Below are positions 7,254 to 18,151 of a stretch of DNA of 64,000 bases, piece by piece. The translations under genes and the position numbers were made by a program. This stretch comes from Lysinibacillus sp. FSL M8-0337 (GTDB taxonomy: Bacteria > Bacillota > Bacilli > Bacillales_A > Planococcaceae): assembly GCF_038593855.1 (NCBI RefSeq), contig NZ_CP151996.1, positions 3,348,001 to 3,412,000 of the forward strand, in the 5' to 3' direction. Positions within the stretch are counted from its first letter, which is position 1; the number at the start of each line of letters is the position of its first letter. The notes below the pieces were generated by a model. That model saw only the letters and a list, made by a program, of their open reading frames with translations, was not told the DNA's origin and made no database searches.

Positions 7254-8192
7254 TTAAGCTAAAACTTTCATAACTGCTTTGACAGCGTCAGCAGAATTAT
7301 CTAATGCAGCTTTTTCTTCATCCGTTAATGCCAGTTCAAAGATTTTTTCAATACCGTTTGCACCAAGTAATGTTGGTACTCCTAAATAAATATCATTGTA
7401 ACCATATTCACCTTCTAGGTAGGCGATAGATGGAAGTATACGCTTTTGATCTTTAATGATTGCTTCAGCCATTTCAACAAGTGCTGCTGCTGGAGCATAG
7501 TATGCGGAACCGTTACCAAGTAAGTTGACGATTTCTGCACCACCATTGCGCGTGCGATCTACAATTGCTGCTAAACGCTCTGGAGCGATTAAAGTTTCTA
7601 AAGGAATACCACCCGCAAAAGAATAACGAGTAAGTGGTACCATTGTATCACCATGACCACCTAATACAAAACCAGTAATGTCTTTTACAGAGATGTTTAG
7701 CTCTTCAGCTACAAAAGCACAGAATCGAGCGGTATCAAGTACACCTGATTGTCCGATTACGCGGTTTTTTGGAAAGCCAGTTTCTTTAAATACTGTGTAA
7801 GTCATCGCATCAACGGGATTTGTCAATACGAGAATGGTTGCGTTTGGTGAATGAGCAGCGATTTCTTTTGAAACAGTTTTCATAACGCCTTGGTTGATTT
7901 GAACTAAGTCGTCACGGCTCATGCCAGGTTTACGTGCGACACCTGCAGTAATGATGACTACATCAGAATCAGCAGTATCTGCATAGTTAGAAGTACCTTT
8001 TACAAAAGAATCAAAACCTTGTATTGGCGCAGCTTCCCACATATCTAAAGCTTTACCCTTTGTTGGATTTTCAGCTTGTGGGATATCAACTAATACAACA
8101 TCGCCAAGTTCTTTTTGTGCTGCTAAAAAAGCTGCCGTTGCGCCGGTGAATCCGCCACCGATTACTGAGATTTTTTTACGTTTCAAAGTCAT
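7254..8192 (-). CDS. mdh: Malate dehydrogenase
   Basis: 312 aa, lactate/malate dehydrogenase superfamily, malate type. The NAD-binding [10 protein letters not shown] lies at residues 12-21. The substrate loop ARKPGMSR supplies Arg87 and Arg93, with Arg156 in the LDTARF segment, and the proton relay His180 is in GGHGDTMVP. It oxidises malate to oxaloacetate in the citrate cycle in the cytosol. The gene follows icd and citZ in the classic Bacillus citZ-icd-mdh order. The 178-nt gap behind icd holds an imperfect terminator (8233-8258), so mdh may have partly independent expression. Its ribosome binding site AAAGGAG is clear. Confidence 0.97.
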   Translation of the reverse strand: MTLKRKKISVIGGGFTGATAAFLAAQKELGDVVLVDIPQAENPTKGKALDMWEAAPIQGFDSFVKGTSNYADTADSDVVIITAGVARKPGMSRDDLVQINQGVMKTVSKEIAAHSPNATILVLTNPVDAMTYTVFKETGFPKNRVIGQSGVLDTARFCAFVAEELNISVKDITGFVLGGHGDTMVPLTRYSFAGGIPLETLIAPERLAAIVDRTRNGGAEIVNLLGNGSAYYAPAAALVEMAEAIIKDQKRILPSIAYLEGEYGYNDIYLGVPTLLGANGIEKIFELALTDEEKAALDNSADAVKAVMKVLA

Positions 8193-8232
8193 TTGAATAC
8201 GCTCCTTTTAATTTAGGATATATGCTAAAAAA

Positions 8233-8258
8233 GGGAGGAGAATAAATTCTCTCTCCCT
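8233..8258 (-). terminator. Imperfect hairpin between icd and mdh
   Basis: GGGAGGAGAA (8233-8242) faces TTCTCTCTCCC (8248-8258) with one bulged base. On the minus strand the stem is followed by TTTTTT. It is likely a partial terminator that lowers mdh read-through. Confidence 0.6.
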
Positions 8259-8370
8259 CGATTAAACCAGGTACTAATATTACTGTAGCAAACCAATTTT
8301 ACATGAAACAAACGTCTGTTGACACATTCCGGATTGTTACAGTGATCATTTTTACGCTATTTCGTAAAAA

Positions 8371-9633
8371 TTATAGGTTTTTAATTAGTTCGTTAGCGAA
8401 TTCTGAACATTTCACTTCTGTAGCGCCGTCCATTAAACGAGCGAAGTCATAAGTTACAACTTTTGAAGAGATTGTTTGTTCTACAGATTTAGTGATCATG
8501 TCAGCCGCTTCTTGCCATCCTAAGTGTTCAAGCATTAATACACCTGAAAGTAATACTGAAGATGGGTTAACTTTATCTAAGCCAGCATATTTTGGAGCTG
8601 TACCGTGAGTAGCTTCGAAGATCGCGTGACCAGTTACGTAGTTAATGTTCGCGCCTGGAGCGATACCGATACCACCAACTTGAGCAGCTAATGCATCAGA
8701 AATATAGTCACCATTTAAGTTCATTGTAGCTACTACATCAAACTCAGTTGGACGAGTTAAAATTTGTTGTAAGAAGATATCAGCGATTGAATCTTTTACT
8801 AAGATTTTACCAGCTGCTAAAGCTTCTGCTTGTGCTTTGTTTGCTGCTTCTTCACCTTGGTCAGCTTTGATTGCATCATATTGGTTCCAAGTGAATGTTT
8901 GATCAGCAAATTCAGTTTCAGCTAATTCATAACCCCATTTTTTGAATCCACCTTCAGTGAATTTCATGATGTTTCCTTTGTGAACTAAAGTCACAGAAGG
9001 ACGGTTATGTTTAATTGCATATTCGATAGCAGAACGTACTAAACGCTCAGTACCTTCTTTAGATACAGGTTTTACACCGATACCTGAAGTTTCTGGGAAA
9101 CGGATTTGGTTAACACCAAATTCAGTTTGTAGGAAGTTGATGATTTTTTGAGCTTGTTCAGAGCCTGATTCGAATTCGATACCTGCGTAGATGTCTTCTG
9201 TGTTTTCGCGGAAGATAACCATATCAACGTCTTCTGGACGTTTAACTGGAGAAGGTACTCCGTCAAAGTGACGTACTGGACGTAAGCAAACATATAAATC
9301 AAGTTGTTGACGTAATGCTACGTTTAGAGAGCGGATACCACCACCGATTGGTGTAGTAAGAGGACCTTTGATTGCAATTAGGTATTCGTTAATTTTGTCT
9401 AAAGTATCTTGTGGTAACCATTCACCCGTTTGGTTGAATGCTTTTTCACCAGCTAAAACTTCTAACCATTCGATTTTCTTTTCGCCGTTATAAGCTTTTT
9501 CTACAGCTGCGTCAATTACGCGAGATGCTGCTGCCCAAATATCTGGACCGATTCCATCACCTTCGATGAATGGGATTACTGGGTTGTTTGGTACATTAAG
9601 TACGCCGTTTTCAACTACAATTTTGTTTGACAT
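8371..9633 (-). CDS. icd: Isocitrate dehydrogenase (NADP)
   Basis: 420 aa, the size of bacterial homodimeric NADP-dependent isocitrate dehydrogenase. The substrate-binding loop [16 protein letters not shown] contains Ser102 (the residue phosphorylated in E. coli) and Asn104, followed by CLRPVRHF. Later motifs are [29 protein letters not shown] and the metal/nucleotide segment HGTAPKYAG. It converts isocitrate to 2-oxoglutarate in the cytosol. It sits between citZ and mdh, with an 80-nt gap from citZ containing a GC-containing hairpin (9663-9688) that may tune the ratio of the two products. Confidence 0.98.
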   Translation of the reverse strand: MSNKIVVENGVLNVPNNPVIPFIEGDGIGPDIWAAASRVIDAAVEKAYNGEKKIEWLEVLAGEKAFNQTGEWLPQDTLDKINEYLIAIKGPLTTPIGGGIRSLNVALRQQLDLYVCLRPVRHFDGVPSPVKRPEDVDMVIFRENTEDIYAGIEFESGSEQAQKIINFLQTEFGVNQIRFPETSGIGVKPVSKEGTERLVRSAIEYAIKHNRPSVTLVHKGNIMKFTEGGFKKWGYELAETEFADQTFTWNQYDAIKADQGEEAANKAQAEALAAGKILVKDSIADIFLQQILTRPTEFDVVATMNLNGDYISDALAAQVGGIGIAPGANINYVTGHAIFEATHGTAPKYAGLDKVNPSSVLLSGVLMLEHLGWQEAADMITKSVEQTISSKVVTYDFARLMDGATEVKCSEFANELIKNL

Positions 9634-9662
9634 GGATGTTGCCTCCTAAATTCATAATCATA

Positions 9663-9688
9663 GGACTGTGTTATAGGTAACACAGTCC
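9663..9688. other. Hairpin in the citZ-icd intercistronic gap
   Basis: Perfect 10-bp stem (GGACTGTGTT 663-672 with AACACAGTCC 679-688), 6-nt loop. No T-run follows on the minus strand, so it looks more like an mRNA stabiliser or processing site than a full terminator. Confidence 0.55.
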
Positions 9689-9713
9689 CAAATATTCTAG
9701 CATAAATTCCAAA

Positions 9714-10829
9714 TTAGCGCTCGCTGATTGGAACATATTTTTGCATGCCTGGTCCAACATACTCTGCACGTGGACGGATTAGGCGGTTGTTAGCATATTG
9801 TTCAAGAATATGTGCTACCCAACCAGAAGTACGTGAAACTGCAAAAATTGGTGTGAATAAGTCATGATCGATACCTAAAGAATCGTACACTGATGCAGAG
9901 AAGAAGTCTACGTTAGCAGGTAATTTCTTTTGTTCAACGATCATGTCATGGATTTTAACTGACATTTGATAAAGTTCTGGTTTACCAGTTAGTTCAGTTA
10001 ACTTTTGTGACATTACACGTAAGTGTGGTGCACGTGGGTCGCCTTTGCGGTATACGCGGTGACCGAAGCCCATGATTTTTTCTTTGTTGTCTAATTTATT
10101 TTGAATGTAAGATTCAACGTTTTCAAGAGAACCAATTTCAGTTAACATCTTCATAACTTGCTCATTTGCACCGCCATGAAGTGGTCCTTTTAATGCACCG
10201 ATAGCTGCAGTTACGCCAGAATAAACATCTGATAATGTAGCTACACATACACGTGCTGTAAATGTAGAGGCATTTAATTCGTGGTCAGCATGTAATACTA
10301 ATGCTTTATCGAACGCTTCTACTTCGATTGCTGCTGGCTCTTCGCCTTTTAACATATATAGGAAGTTTGCTGCATAGCTAAGCTCTGCTTTTGGTTGGAT
10401 TGGCTCTAAGCCTTTGCGTACACGTGCAAATGCAGTCACAACTGTTGCAATTTTAGCTTGTAGACGGATAGCTTTACGGTAGTTAGCTTCTGGATCCATC
10501 ACATCCGCTTCTTCATCGAATACACCAAGTAAAGATACTGCCGTACGAAGTGCAGCCATTGGATGTACAGTTGAAAGTGGGTACGTTTTGAATTGGTCTA
10601 CAATTGCTTGTGGAATAGACATGTTGTCTGCTAATTGTTGTTTTAACTCAGCAAGCTCGTCCGCTTTAGGTAAACGAGTGTGCCATAGTAGGTAAATTAC
10701 CTCTTCAAATGATGCGTTGTCTGCTAAATCATCAATGTTGTAACCAACATATGTAAGTGTGTCATCGATAATTGAACTGATTTTAGATTCCGCTGCTACG
10801 ATACCTTCTAAACCTTTTGTTGCTGACAT
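9714..10829 (-). CDS. citZ: Citrate synthase
   Basis: 371 aa, type of the short Gram-positive citrate synthases. The catalytic triad is visible: His218 in GPLHGGANE, His257 in GFGHRVYRKGDPR and Asp308 in ANVDFFSASVYDS. It condenses acetyl-CoA with oxaloacetate and opens the citrate cycle. It is first gene of the citZ-icd-mdh group. Its promoter (TTCACA-17-TATAAT at 10937-10965) carries a cre-like sequence across the start of transcription, which fits the known carbon catabolite repression of citZ in Bacillus. Confidence 0.97.
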   Translation of the reverse strand: MSATKGLEGIVAAESKISSIIDDTLTYVGYNIDDLADNASFEEVIYLLWHTRLPKADELAELKQQLADNMSIPQAIVDQFKTYPLSTVHPMAALRTAVSLLGVFDEEADVMDPEANYRKAIRLQAKIATVVTAFARVRKGLEPIQPKAELSYAANFLYMLKGEEPAAIEVEAFDKALVLHADHELNASTFTARVCVATLSDVYSGVTAAIGALKGPLHGGANEQVMKMLTEIGSLENVESYIQNKLDNKEKIMGFGHRVYRKGDPRAPHLRVMSQKLTELTGKPELYQMSVKIHDMIVEQKKLPANVDFFSASVYDSLGIDHDLFTPIFAVSRTSGWVAHILEQYANNRLIRPRAEYVGPGMQKYVPISER

Positions 10830-10917
10830 AAATTATCGCTCCCTCATACTAATAATTTTTATTGTAAACGCTTTTTCAAACATAGCATTTACGTTTTTTG
10901 CTCACATGAACCATTAA

Positions 10918-10965
10918 GTAAATCGCTTACATTGCTATTATAATCATTTTTGACAGCTTTGTGAA
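10918..10965 (-). promoter_or_regulatory. citZ promoter with overlapping cre-like site
   Basis: Minus-strand -35 TTCACA (10960-10965), 17-bp spacer, -10 TATAAT (10937-10942). The sequence TGTAAGCGATTTAC (10918-10931) matches the first ten positions and the twelfth of the CcpA consensus TGWAANCGNTNWCA and lies at the expected +1. A second, weaker cre-like string starts at 10863 (TGTAAACGCT). CcpA binding is inferred. Confidence 0.65.
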
Positions 10966-11081
10966 TGAAAATCCTTTAAATAAAGAAAAAGTCGGACGAG
11001 CGACTATATATACGTACTAAAGAGGGTGTTTTGTATATTTTGACAATATTTTTTCATTTGAATCGGGGTGATTTTGTAAAA

Positions 11082-12047
11082 ATGAGGAATATTAAATATT
11101 TTTCATACGAAAGAACTATTAATGTTTTCTGGTTTATTTTCTATTTAGTAATTCTTTGGTTCGTATTACCTGTATCTCTTGCTATATTTTTATCATTTAC
11201 CACATATCCTATAATAAATTTTCTTCATAAGTACTGTAAAATCGCTTATTGGATTGCCGCTATTATCGTTGAAATATTGATACTTTCTTGCATTGTTCTC
11301 CTCATTATTATATCAATAAACAGCATAATACTCATCTTTCCAGAAATACGAGACACACTCCAAAACTTCCCATTATTTACTGAATATGAATCCATTTTCA
11401 TGCAGTTTTTACAGGAGAAATCATTGTCTATTTTTGATTCAATCGTCGTTTATACAGCAAATTTATTTCAAATATTTATGAAGCACGTCATTGAAGTTTT
11501 TATATTTCTTGTTGCATATTATTTTGCCTTATTAGAAACAAGGAAATCTCGTTATTGGTTTTTCCAATATGCCCCTAAAAAATATCGAAATGAATGGCAA
11601 TCTCATTTTTCTAAAGTTATGCAACTGTTTCATTACTTTGTATTTGTGGAATTTCAGTTATTTACGATTACACTGCTCATTCTTTGCGCTGGCTTTATGA
11701 TATTCCAATTTGAACAAGCTATTACGAAAGCATTTATTGTTGCTTTTGCGGACGTACTACCCTTTTTCGGCATTGGCGTTTTTCTTGTTCCAATGAGCAT
11801 TTACTTTTATTTTAATGGTAATACCTTTTTATGTGTCGCCATTTTACTATTGTATTTGTTTGTCCAACTTACAAGGCAGCTCGCTGAATCTATGCTTTGG
11901 TCGAACACACTGCAATTGCGAACATTTCACACGTTTTTCATCAGCGCTGCCTCCATTTTATTATTCGGCTTTTATGGTATTTTACTTAGCCCACTATTTT
12001 TATTTTTAGCTGTTAAGTTGAAAGAAAAATCTATTTTTGAACAATGA
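11082..12047 (+). CDS. ytvI: AI-2E-family (YtvI-like) polytopic membrane protein
   Basis: 321 aa, strongly hydrophobic and Phe-rich, with seven to eight predicted helices and the AI-2E transporter family pattern (FADVLPFFGIGVFLVPMSI near residue 235, LVQLTRQLAESMLWSNTLQL near 275). In B. subtilis YtvI lies at the same place between fxsA and citZ and is a sporulation-associated membrane protein of unknown substrate. Here it is divergent from citZ. I prefer ATG 11082 with GGGGTGA upstream; a TTG at 11031 with its own GAGGGTG is possible. Its 3' end overlaps fxsA tail to tail by 17 nt. Confidence 0.7.
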   Translation: MRNIKYFSYERTINVFWFIFYLVILWFVLPVSLAIFLSFTTYPIINFLHKYCKIAYWIAAIIVEILILSCIVLLIIISINSIILIFPEIRDTLQNFPLFTEYESIFMQFLQEKSLSIFDSIVVYTANLFQIFMKHVIEVFIFLVAYYFALLETRKSRYWFFQYAPKKYRNEWQSHFSKVMQLFHYFVFVEFQLFTITLLILCAGFMIFQFEQAITKAFIVAFADVLPFFGIGVFLVPMSIYFYFNGNTFLCVAILLLYLFVQLTRQLAESMLWSNTLQLRTFHTFFISAASILLFGFYGILLSPLFLFLAVKLKEKSIFEQ

Positions 12048-12420
12048 TAAATTGTCCTTTTTTCATTTTTTTACGCATCCAGTAAAATACGAGCGGTTGG
12101 AATAATTTCCGTGTTATTGGTAACAGCAATAACAACCCGATAACATCTGTTATAAAACCTGGTAGTGCTAAAAGTACACCGCCACTAAAATTCAACATTG
12201 CATCGACTAATGCAGGTCCCGGAGCTTCTCCTCGTGCTACCATATGTTTTACGTTTTTCACGGAATTAATACCTTTATTTTTCGCTATATAAATACCAAT
12301 AATTGTCGTTGCGACAACAAGTAATAATGTATTGAAAACGCCAATATTTTGACCAATAACTATTAATAACGCCAGTTCGGCTAATGCATATACAACAAAA
12401 CTAAGAAAAAATTTTTTCAT
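12031..12420 (-). CDS. fxsA: FxsA-family membrane protein
   Basis: 129 aa with FxsA topology: two N-terminal helices joined by a short loop, a cytosolic stretch (KNKGINSVKNVKHMVARGEA), the conserved motif ALVDAMLNFSGGVLLALPGF, a third helix (TDVIGLLLLLPITRKLF) and a basic end. FxsA in E. coli suppresses exclusion of phage T7 by F plasmid PifA; the Bacillus role is unknown. It sits between pyk and ytvI as in B. subtilis and is convergent with ytvI. Translation starts at ATG 12420 behind AAAGGAG. Confidence 0.9.
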   Translation of the reverse strand: MKKFFLSFVVYALAELALLIVIGQNIGVFNTLLLVVATTIIGIYIAKNKGINSVKNVKHMVARGEAPGPALVDAMLNFSGGVLLALPGFITDVIGLLLLLPITRKLFQPLVFYWMRKKMKKGQFIIVQK

Positions 12421-12531
12421 ATTTTTCTCCTTTCTATTGAAAAAGCTATACCTTCTATACGTTATTATAGCCCAATAAGTTTCATCTAAAAAACAAATAC
12501 ATGTAAATACTATTTTTCACTTGTTATGTAA

Positions 12532-12565
12532 AAGGCTCTAGTACGGTTCCCCCTACTAGAGCCTT
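12532..12565 (-). terminator. pfkA-pyk terminator
   Basis: 12-bp stem (12554-12565 with 12532-12543), loop of 10 nt, 12 nt after the pyk stop on the minus strand; followed by an AT-rich stretch. Confidence 0.75.
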
Positions 12566-12576
12566 GTCATTATTTA

Positions 12577-14337
12577 TTAAAGTACACTTGCATGTCCTTT
12601 ATAAATAACACCTGTTTCAGCATCCATTGTTATTTCCTGACCGTGGCGAATTAATGTTGTCGCTTCTTTTACGCCGACAATTACAGGGATACCAAGGCTT
12701 AGCCCTACAACAGCAGCATGACTAGTCAGTCCGCCTTCCTCTGTAATAAGGCCGATGCAATTTTCAATCGCTGGCATCATATCGCGATCTGAACCTAACG
12801 TTACTAAAATGCAGCCATCTGTGTCATATGCTAATGCTTCTGCCGCATTTTTTGCTACGACTGTCTTACCGATTACAGACGCTTTGCCGATTCCTTGACC
12901 GCGCGCCAGTAGATCACCAATAATGTGAACTTTCATTAAGTTTGTAGTACCTGCTTCACCAACAGGAACACCAGCCGTAATCACAACTGCATCACCATGT
13001 GTGACATAGCCATGTTTTAAGCTTTCGTCTACTGCCAGTTCTAAAATTTCGTCTGTCGTTGTAACACGTTGACATACTACAGGATAGACACCCCACACAA
13101 GCGTTAGTGTATTGGCTGTATTAGCAGAGCCCGTAACAGCAACAATTGGTACACCAGGACGATATTTTGCAATCATTCTCGCTGTATTTCCGCTTTCTGT
13201 CGGTGCCAATACCGCTTTTACGCCTAAGTTTATCGAAGTGTAAGCTACTGCCTGAGAAATAGCCTCTGTCATATTCGCTTCTTTTTCACGACTACGTGTT
13301 GAAACGATTGCTTTATAATCCAATGAATTTTCAGTACGCTGTGCAATTTTATTCATCGTTTGTACAGATTCCACTGGGTAAATTCCTGCTGCTGTTTCAC
13401 CAGATAGCATGATCGCATCCGTTCCATCAATAATGGCGTTCGCAACGTCACTTGCTTCTGCTCGTGTTGGACGAGGATTACGTTGCATTGAGTCTAACAT
13501 TTGAGTAGCTGTAATAACTGGTTTACCAACTTGATTACATTTTAGAATTAATTTCTTTTGAACTAAAGGTACCTCTTCGGCTGGAATTTCTACGCCAAGG
13601 TCACCACGTGCAACCATTAATCCATCTGATACTAAAATGATTTCGTCAATATTATCGACACCTTCTTGGTTCTCGATTTTTGGGATAATTTGAATATGAC
13701 TACCACCATTTTGCTCAAGTAATTCACGAATTTCTAATACATCTTTCGCTCGACGAACGAATGAAGCGGCAATAAAATCGACACCTTGCTTAATACCAAA
13801 TAATATATCTTGTGCATCTTTTTCAGTAATACCTGGTAATTGCACTGAAACGCCAGGGACGTTAACACCTTTTTTATTTTTTAAGACCCCAGCATTTTCT
13901 ACGATTGTGTGGATAAGCCCTTTTTCCGTATCTGTTGCTAGCACACGTAATTGAATTAAACCATCATCCAATAAAATAATGGAGTTTTGTTCTACGTCTT
14001 CGATTAGTCGATCATACGTAACAGAGAAGCTAGCCTCTGTTCCTTCTACTTCTGTCATCGAAATATCGATTACCTGACCTGCTGTTAAATGCAGTTCTCC
14101 ATTTTGCATATTATGCGTACGGATTTCAGGTCCTTTTGTGTCGAGCAAAATACCTACTGGTTTTCCTAACTTATCTGCAACTTCACGTATTAAATTAATG
14201 CGCACTTCATGTTCTTCATGTGAACCATGTGAAAAATTTAAGCGGGCTACATTCATACCTGCCTCAATTAGTTTTTCTAAAACTTCCGGTGACTCACTTG
14301 CTGGACCAATTGTACATACGATTTTTGTTTTTCTCAT
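12577..14337 (-). CDS. pyk: Pyruvate kinase with extra C-terminal PEP-utiliser domain
   Basis: 586 aa, longer than E. coli enzymes because it has the Bacillus-type extra C-terminal domain. The core shows [27 protein letters not shown], the catalytic/metal segment [17 protein letters not shown] and [11 protein letters not shown]. The effector-type domain includes [18 protein letters not shown]. The extra domain resembles the phosphohistidine domain of PEP synthase/PPDK ([20 protein letters not shown]). It makes pyruvate and ATP from PEP and ADP. It follows pfkA by 27 nt, forming the pfkA-pyk operon seen across Bacillaceae. Confidence 0.98.
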   Translation of the reverse strand: MRKTKIVCTIGPASESPEVLEKLIEAGMNVARLNFSHGSHEEHEVRINLIREVADKLGKPVGILLDTKGPEIRTHNMQNGELHLTAGQVIDISMTEVEGTEASFSVTYDRLIEDVEQNSIILLDDGLIQLRVLATDTEKGLIHTIVENAGVLKNKKGVNVPGVSVQLPGITEKDAQDILFGIKQGVDFIAASFVRRAKDVLEIRELLEQNGGSHIQIIPKIENQEGVDNIDEIILVSDGLMVARGDLGVEIPAEEVPLVQKKLILKCNQVGKPVITATQMLDSMQRNPRPTRAEASDVANAIIDGTDAIMLSGETAAGIYPVESVQTMNKIAQRTENSLDYKAIVSTRSREKEANMTEAISQAVAYTSINLGVKAVLAPTESGNTARMIAKYRPGVPIVAVTGSANTANTLTLVWGVYPVVCQRVTTTDEILELAVDESLKHGYVTHGDAVVITAGVPVGEAGTTNLMKVHIIGDLLARGQGIGKASVIGKTVVAKNAAEALAYDTDGCILVTLGSDRDMMPAIENCIGLITEEGGLTSHAAVVGLSLGIPVIVGVKEATTLIRHGQEITMDAETGVIYKGHASVL

Positions 14338-14364
14338 TTTCTGCCCACTCCGTTTTACGCCAAA

Positions 14365-15382
<1,018 letters not shown>

Positions 15383-15435
15383 ACTATGTAAGGGTTCTGA
15401 CGTTAGAAAAACATAACTTTTACATAAAAAATGAA

Positions 15436-15459
15436 AAGAATGCGCTTTCACACATTCTT
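15436..15459 (-). terminator. accA terminator
   Basis: Minus strand: AAGAATG/CATTCTT stem (15453-15459 with 15436-15442, extendable by G-U), 10-nt loop, then a T-rich run. It lies about 90 nt beyond the accA stop. Confidence 0.6.
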
Positions 15460-15551
15460 CCCATCACAAAGCATCTAAAATTTAACATTTCTTAAAAATT
15501 CTTCGTTATAAATTAACGTTTAGACAGTCAGCGCTTTGTTATGTGTTTGGT

Positions 15552-16508
15552 CTACACTTCTGTATATTGTCCGATTTTTTTAAATTTTTCATAGCGGTCT
15601 TCAATTAGTTGCTCACCATTTAAAGAATTCAACGCTTTTAGTGTGTCACTAATACATTCCTTTATATACATAGCTTGTTTTGCTACATTGCGATGAGCAC
15701 CGCCAGTGATTTCAGGAATAATCCCATCAATGACACCAAGCTCTTTTAAATCAGGTGCAGTAATGCGCATTGCCTCAGCCGCCTGCTTTGCAAGACTACC
15801 ATCACGCCATAGAATTGAAGCCGCACCTTCTGGAGAAATAACTGAATAAGTAGAGTTCTCTAACATGAACACACGGTTTGCTACACCTAAAGCTAAAGCA
15901 CCGCCACTACCACCTTCTCCTATAACAATGCTAATAACCGGTACGGATAACCCTGCCATTTCTACTAGATTACGAGCAATCGCTTCACTTTGACCACGTT
16001 CTTCTGCTGCCTTCCCTGGGTAAGCACCTTTTGTATCAATAAAACAAATGATTGGACGATTAAACTTTTCAGCTTGTTTCATTAAGCGTAACGCCTTACG
16101 ATAGCCTTCTGGATGTGGCATACCGAAATTACGACGAATATTTTCTTTTGTAGACTTGCCACGTTGATGACCGATGATAGTGACAGGTTGTCCTTCAAAA
16201 AGAGCAATCCCACCAAGTATCGCCGCATCATCTCCAAACGTACGATCACCATGTAGTTCAATAAAGTTTTCGCACATCGCTTCAATATATTGTAACGTTG
16301 TTGGTCGTTCTGGATGACGTGCCACTTGCACTCGATCCCACGGCTTCATATTGGCATAGATTGATTGCTCCAATTGCGTTAAACGTGTTTCCAGCTTTTC
16401 AATCTCACCGGTCATATCTACATCCGCATCAGCAGCAATCGTTTTTAATTCATCAATTTTTTCACGTAATTGTACTACTGGTTCTTCAAAGGCTAAATTT
16501 TTAGACAT
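15552..16508 (-). CDS. accA: Acetyl-CoA carboxylase carboxyltransferase alpha subunit
   Basis: 318 aa from ATG 16508. The N-terminal coiled region ([22 protein letters not shown]) leads into the crotonase-like carboxyltransferase domain with [32 protein letters not shown] and [17 protein letters not shown]. Together with AccD it transfers the carboxyl group from biotin to acetyl-CoA, giving malonyl-CoA for fatty acid synthesis. The ATG lies inside the end of accD (8-nt overlap) with GGGTGG as its ribosome binding site; the GTG four codons earlier would overlap that site. Downstream pfkA is separated by 227 nt and a terminator. Confidence 0.97.
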   Translation of the reverse strand: MSKNLAFEEPVVQLREKIDELKTIAADADVDMTGEIEKLETRLTQLEQSIYANMKPWDRVQVARHPERPTTLQYIEAMCENFIELHGDRTFGDDAAILGGIALFEGQPVTIIGHQRGKSTKENIRRNFGMPHPEGYRKALRLMKQAEKFNRPIICFIDTKGAYPGKAAEERGQSEAIARNLVEMAGLSVPVISIVIGEGGSGGALALGVANRVFMLENSTYSVISPEGAASILWRDGSLAKQAAEAMRITAPDLKELGVIDGIIPEITGGAHRNVAKQAMYIKECISDTLKALNSLNGEQLIEDRYEKFKKIGQYTEV

Positions 16509-17358
16509 GTTGTACGCCACCCTTCGTATGCATTTTTACAAGCACAGCTACTTGTTTACGTAAATCTTTGCGATGGAAGATGGCATCTAGTTGACCATGT
16601 TCTAATAAAAATTCTGCTGTTTGGAAATCATTCGGTAGTTTTTCTCTTACCGTCTCTTCAATTACACGTCTACCTGCAAAGCCGATAAGTGCTTGAGGTT
16701 CCGCAATATTAATATCCCCCACTGAGGCAAAACTTGCAGAAACACCGCCTGTCGTTGGGTGCGTTAAAATAGAAATAAATAATAGCCCTTGATCGCTATG
16801 ACGTTTTAACGCCACACTCGTTTTTGCCATTTGCATTAACGATAAAACACCTTCTTGCATTCGTGCGCCACCACTTGCAGTGAAAATAATAAATGGTACA
16901 CGTAATGCTGTTGCTTTTTCAACAGCGCGTGTTATCTTTTCTCCAACAACAGAGCCCATTGACCCCATACGGAAATGAGAATCCATAATGGCAACGACAA
17001 TCTCTTCCCCATCCAGTGTGCCTAACCCTGTCAATACCGCTTCATTTAAACCTGTTTTTTGTTGATCCGCATTAATTTTCTCTACATAGGCAGGGAAATT
17101 TAGTGGATTGCTTGTTTGTAAATGATCGTCCATAGAAACGAACGAACCTTCATCTAAGAAGTCTGCTACACGCTCCTGTGCCGTCATTTTAAAATGGTGA
17201 CCACATTTCGTGCATACTTTGTGATGCTTCTCTAATTCTTTTGTTAACTGGATATGGCGGCATTCTGGACATTTTGTCATGAGTCCTTCTGGAAATGCCT
17301 TTTCTTGACCATCCTGTTTCTTTTTTCGATTTGCGCTAAATATGTCGCGTATTGCCAT
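16501..17358 (-). CDS. accD: Acetyl-CoA carboxylase carboxyltransferase beta subunit
   Basis: 285 aa. It has an N-terminal four-cysteine zinc ribbon (Cys30, Cys33, Cys49, Cys52), followed by the carboxyltransferase domain with [34 protein letters not shown] region and [17 protein letters not shown]. It forms the heterotetrameric carboxyltransferase with AccA in the cytosol. It starts 22 nt after the GntR-type regulator on the same strand and overlaps accA by 8 nt, so regulator, accD and accA probably share a message. Confidence 0.97.
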   Translation of the reverse strand: MAIRDIFSANRKKKQDGQEKAFPEGLMTKCPECRHIQLTKELEKHHKVCTKCGHHFKMTAQERVADFLDEGSFVSMDDHLQTSNPLNFPAYVEKINADQQKTGLNEAVLTGLGTLDGEEIVVAIMDSHFRMGSMGSVVGEKITRAVEKATALRVPFIIFTASGGARMQEGVLSLMQMAKTSVALKRHSDQGLLFISILTHPTTGGVSASFASVGDINIAEPQALIGFAGRRVIEETVREKLPNDFQTAEFLLEHGQLDAIFHRKDLRKQVAVLVKMHTKGGVQHV

Positions 17359-17379
17359 GTTTGACTCCCCCTTTGTTGT

Positions 17380-18021
17380 TTAAAAAGTTTGACCAGTACC
17401 CATCCACTGCTCGTAAGCTCGTAAAGCTTCTTTTTCATAACCAAGCTGCATCGACTTCAACATTGTTTGAAGGATAAGTTTTTCATCTTCCGTTGAGTTT
17501 CGATTTAAACGGTCACCGTCATAAGCTGCAAGTTGAAACCAGATTTTCAGCGAAAGCCGATTGCCTGATGTAATAATTATTTCTCGTAACACATCGCGAC
17601 AATTGACTGTTCCTTCAATCTCCAGCTTCACAAAAAAACTGTCCCACACAGGTAGTGTACGAAGAATCTCTGTACAACTTATTACGCGAATTGCTTCCTT
17701 TTCATGAATTTGTCGCGTTAATTCGACATCTTTTTTTGATTTTTCATCTTCTAATATAAACATCGACAGTACTTCAACAAGCTGATGCTTATGTGTTGAG
17801 GCAAGGAATGTACCCCCACCGTGGCGTGTTTCTATGAGTCCAAGTAACTCTAAACTGCGCAGTGCCTCCCTTACAGAGGATCGCCCAACACCTAACCTTT
17901 CTGATAATACACGTTCAGAAGGAAGCTTTTCTCCCGCTTGAATTTTTTCCATTCGAATCAGTTGACGCAATTGCTGAACGATTTCTAAAAACACTTTTTT
18001 TTGTTCGGTTTGTTTATCCAT
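17380..18021 (-). CDS. GntR-family (FadR-like) transcriptional regulator
   Basis: 213 aa. The N-terminal winged helix-turn-helix is typical GntR/FadR type: GEKLPSERVLSERLGVGRSSVREALRSLE, then GLIETRHGGGTFLA. The C-terminal part is helical but lacks obvious FCD metal-binding histidine spacing, so the effector is not predictable. The chosen ATG at 18021 has GGGAG upstream; a longer frame to 18057 would begin inside the perfect palindrome at 18041-18061, which is the probable autoregulatory site. It is directly upstream of accD-accA. I infer, without proof, that it couples accDA expression to a fatty-acid or acyl-CoA signal. Confidence 0.85.
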   Translation of the reverse strand: MDKQTEQKKVFLEIVQQLRQLIRMEKIQAGEKLPSERVLSERLGVGRSSVREALRSLELLGLIETRHGGGTFLASTHKHQLVEVLSMFILEDEKSKKDVELTRQIHEKEAIRVISCTEILRTLPVWDSFFVKLEIEGTVNCRDVLREIIITSGNRLSLKIWFQLAAYDGDRLNRNSTEDEKLILQTMLKSMQLGYEKEALRAYEQWMGTGQTF

Positions 18022-18040
18022 ATGATTAACTCCCGTTGTC

Positions 18041-18061
18041 AAAAGTGGTCTGACCACTTTT
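18041..18061. promoter_or_regulatory. 21-bp perfect palindrome, probable GntR/FadR-type operator
   Basis: AAAAGTGGTC-T-GACCACTTTT is fully symmetric around 18051 and contains TGGTCtGACCA, the form bound by FadR-subfamily GntR regulators (TGGT-N3-ACCA core). It lies 20-40 nt upstream of the GntR-type gene start. Confidence 0.8.
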
Positions 18062-18107
18062 TAGCATTGACTATATCTTACAAAATAACTGATGAAAAGT
18101 AAAGAAA

Positions 18108-18133
18108 AAACTGCATAGAATTCTATGCAGTTT
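18108..18133 (-). terminator. dnaE terminator
   Basis: Perfect 13-bp inverted repeat (18108-18120/18121-18133; the central bases form the loop), followed on the minus strand by TTTTTT; 19 nt past the dnaE stop. Confidence 0.85.
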
Positions 18134-18151
18134 CTAAATTCTTGTTTAATT

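Noticed and set aside
18108-18133. Second operator for the GntR-type regulator
   Set aside because: The palindrome is unrelated to TGGTCtGACCA and is followed by a T-run on the minus strand, so it is the dnaE terminator.
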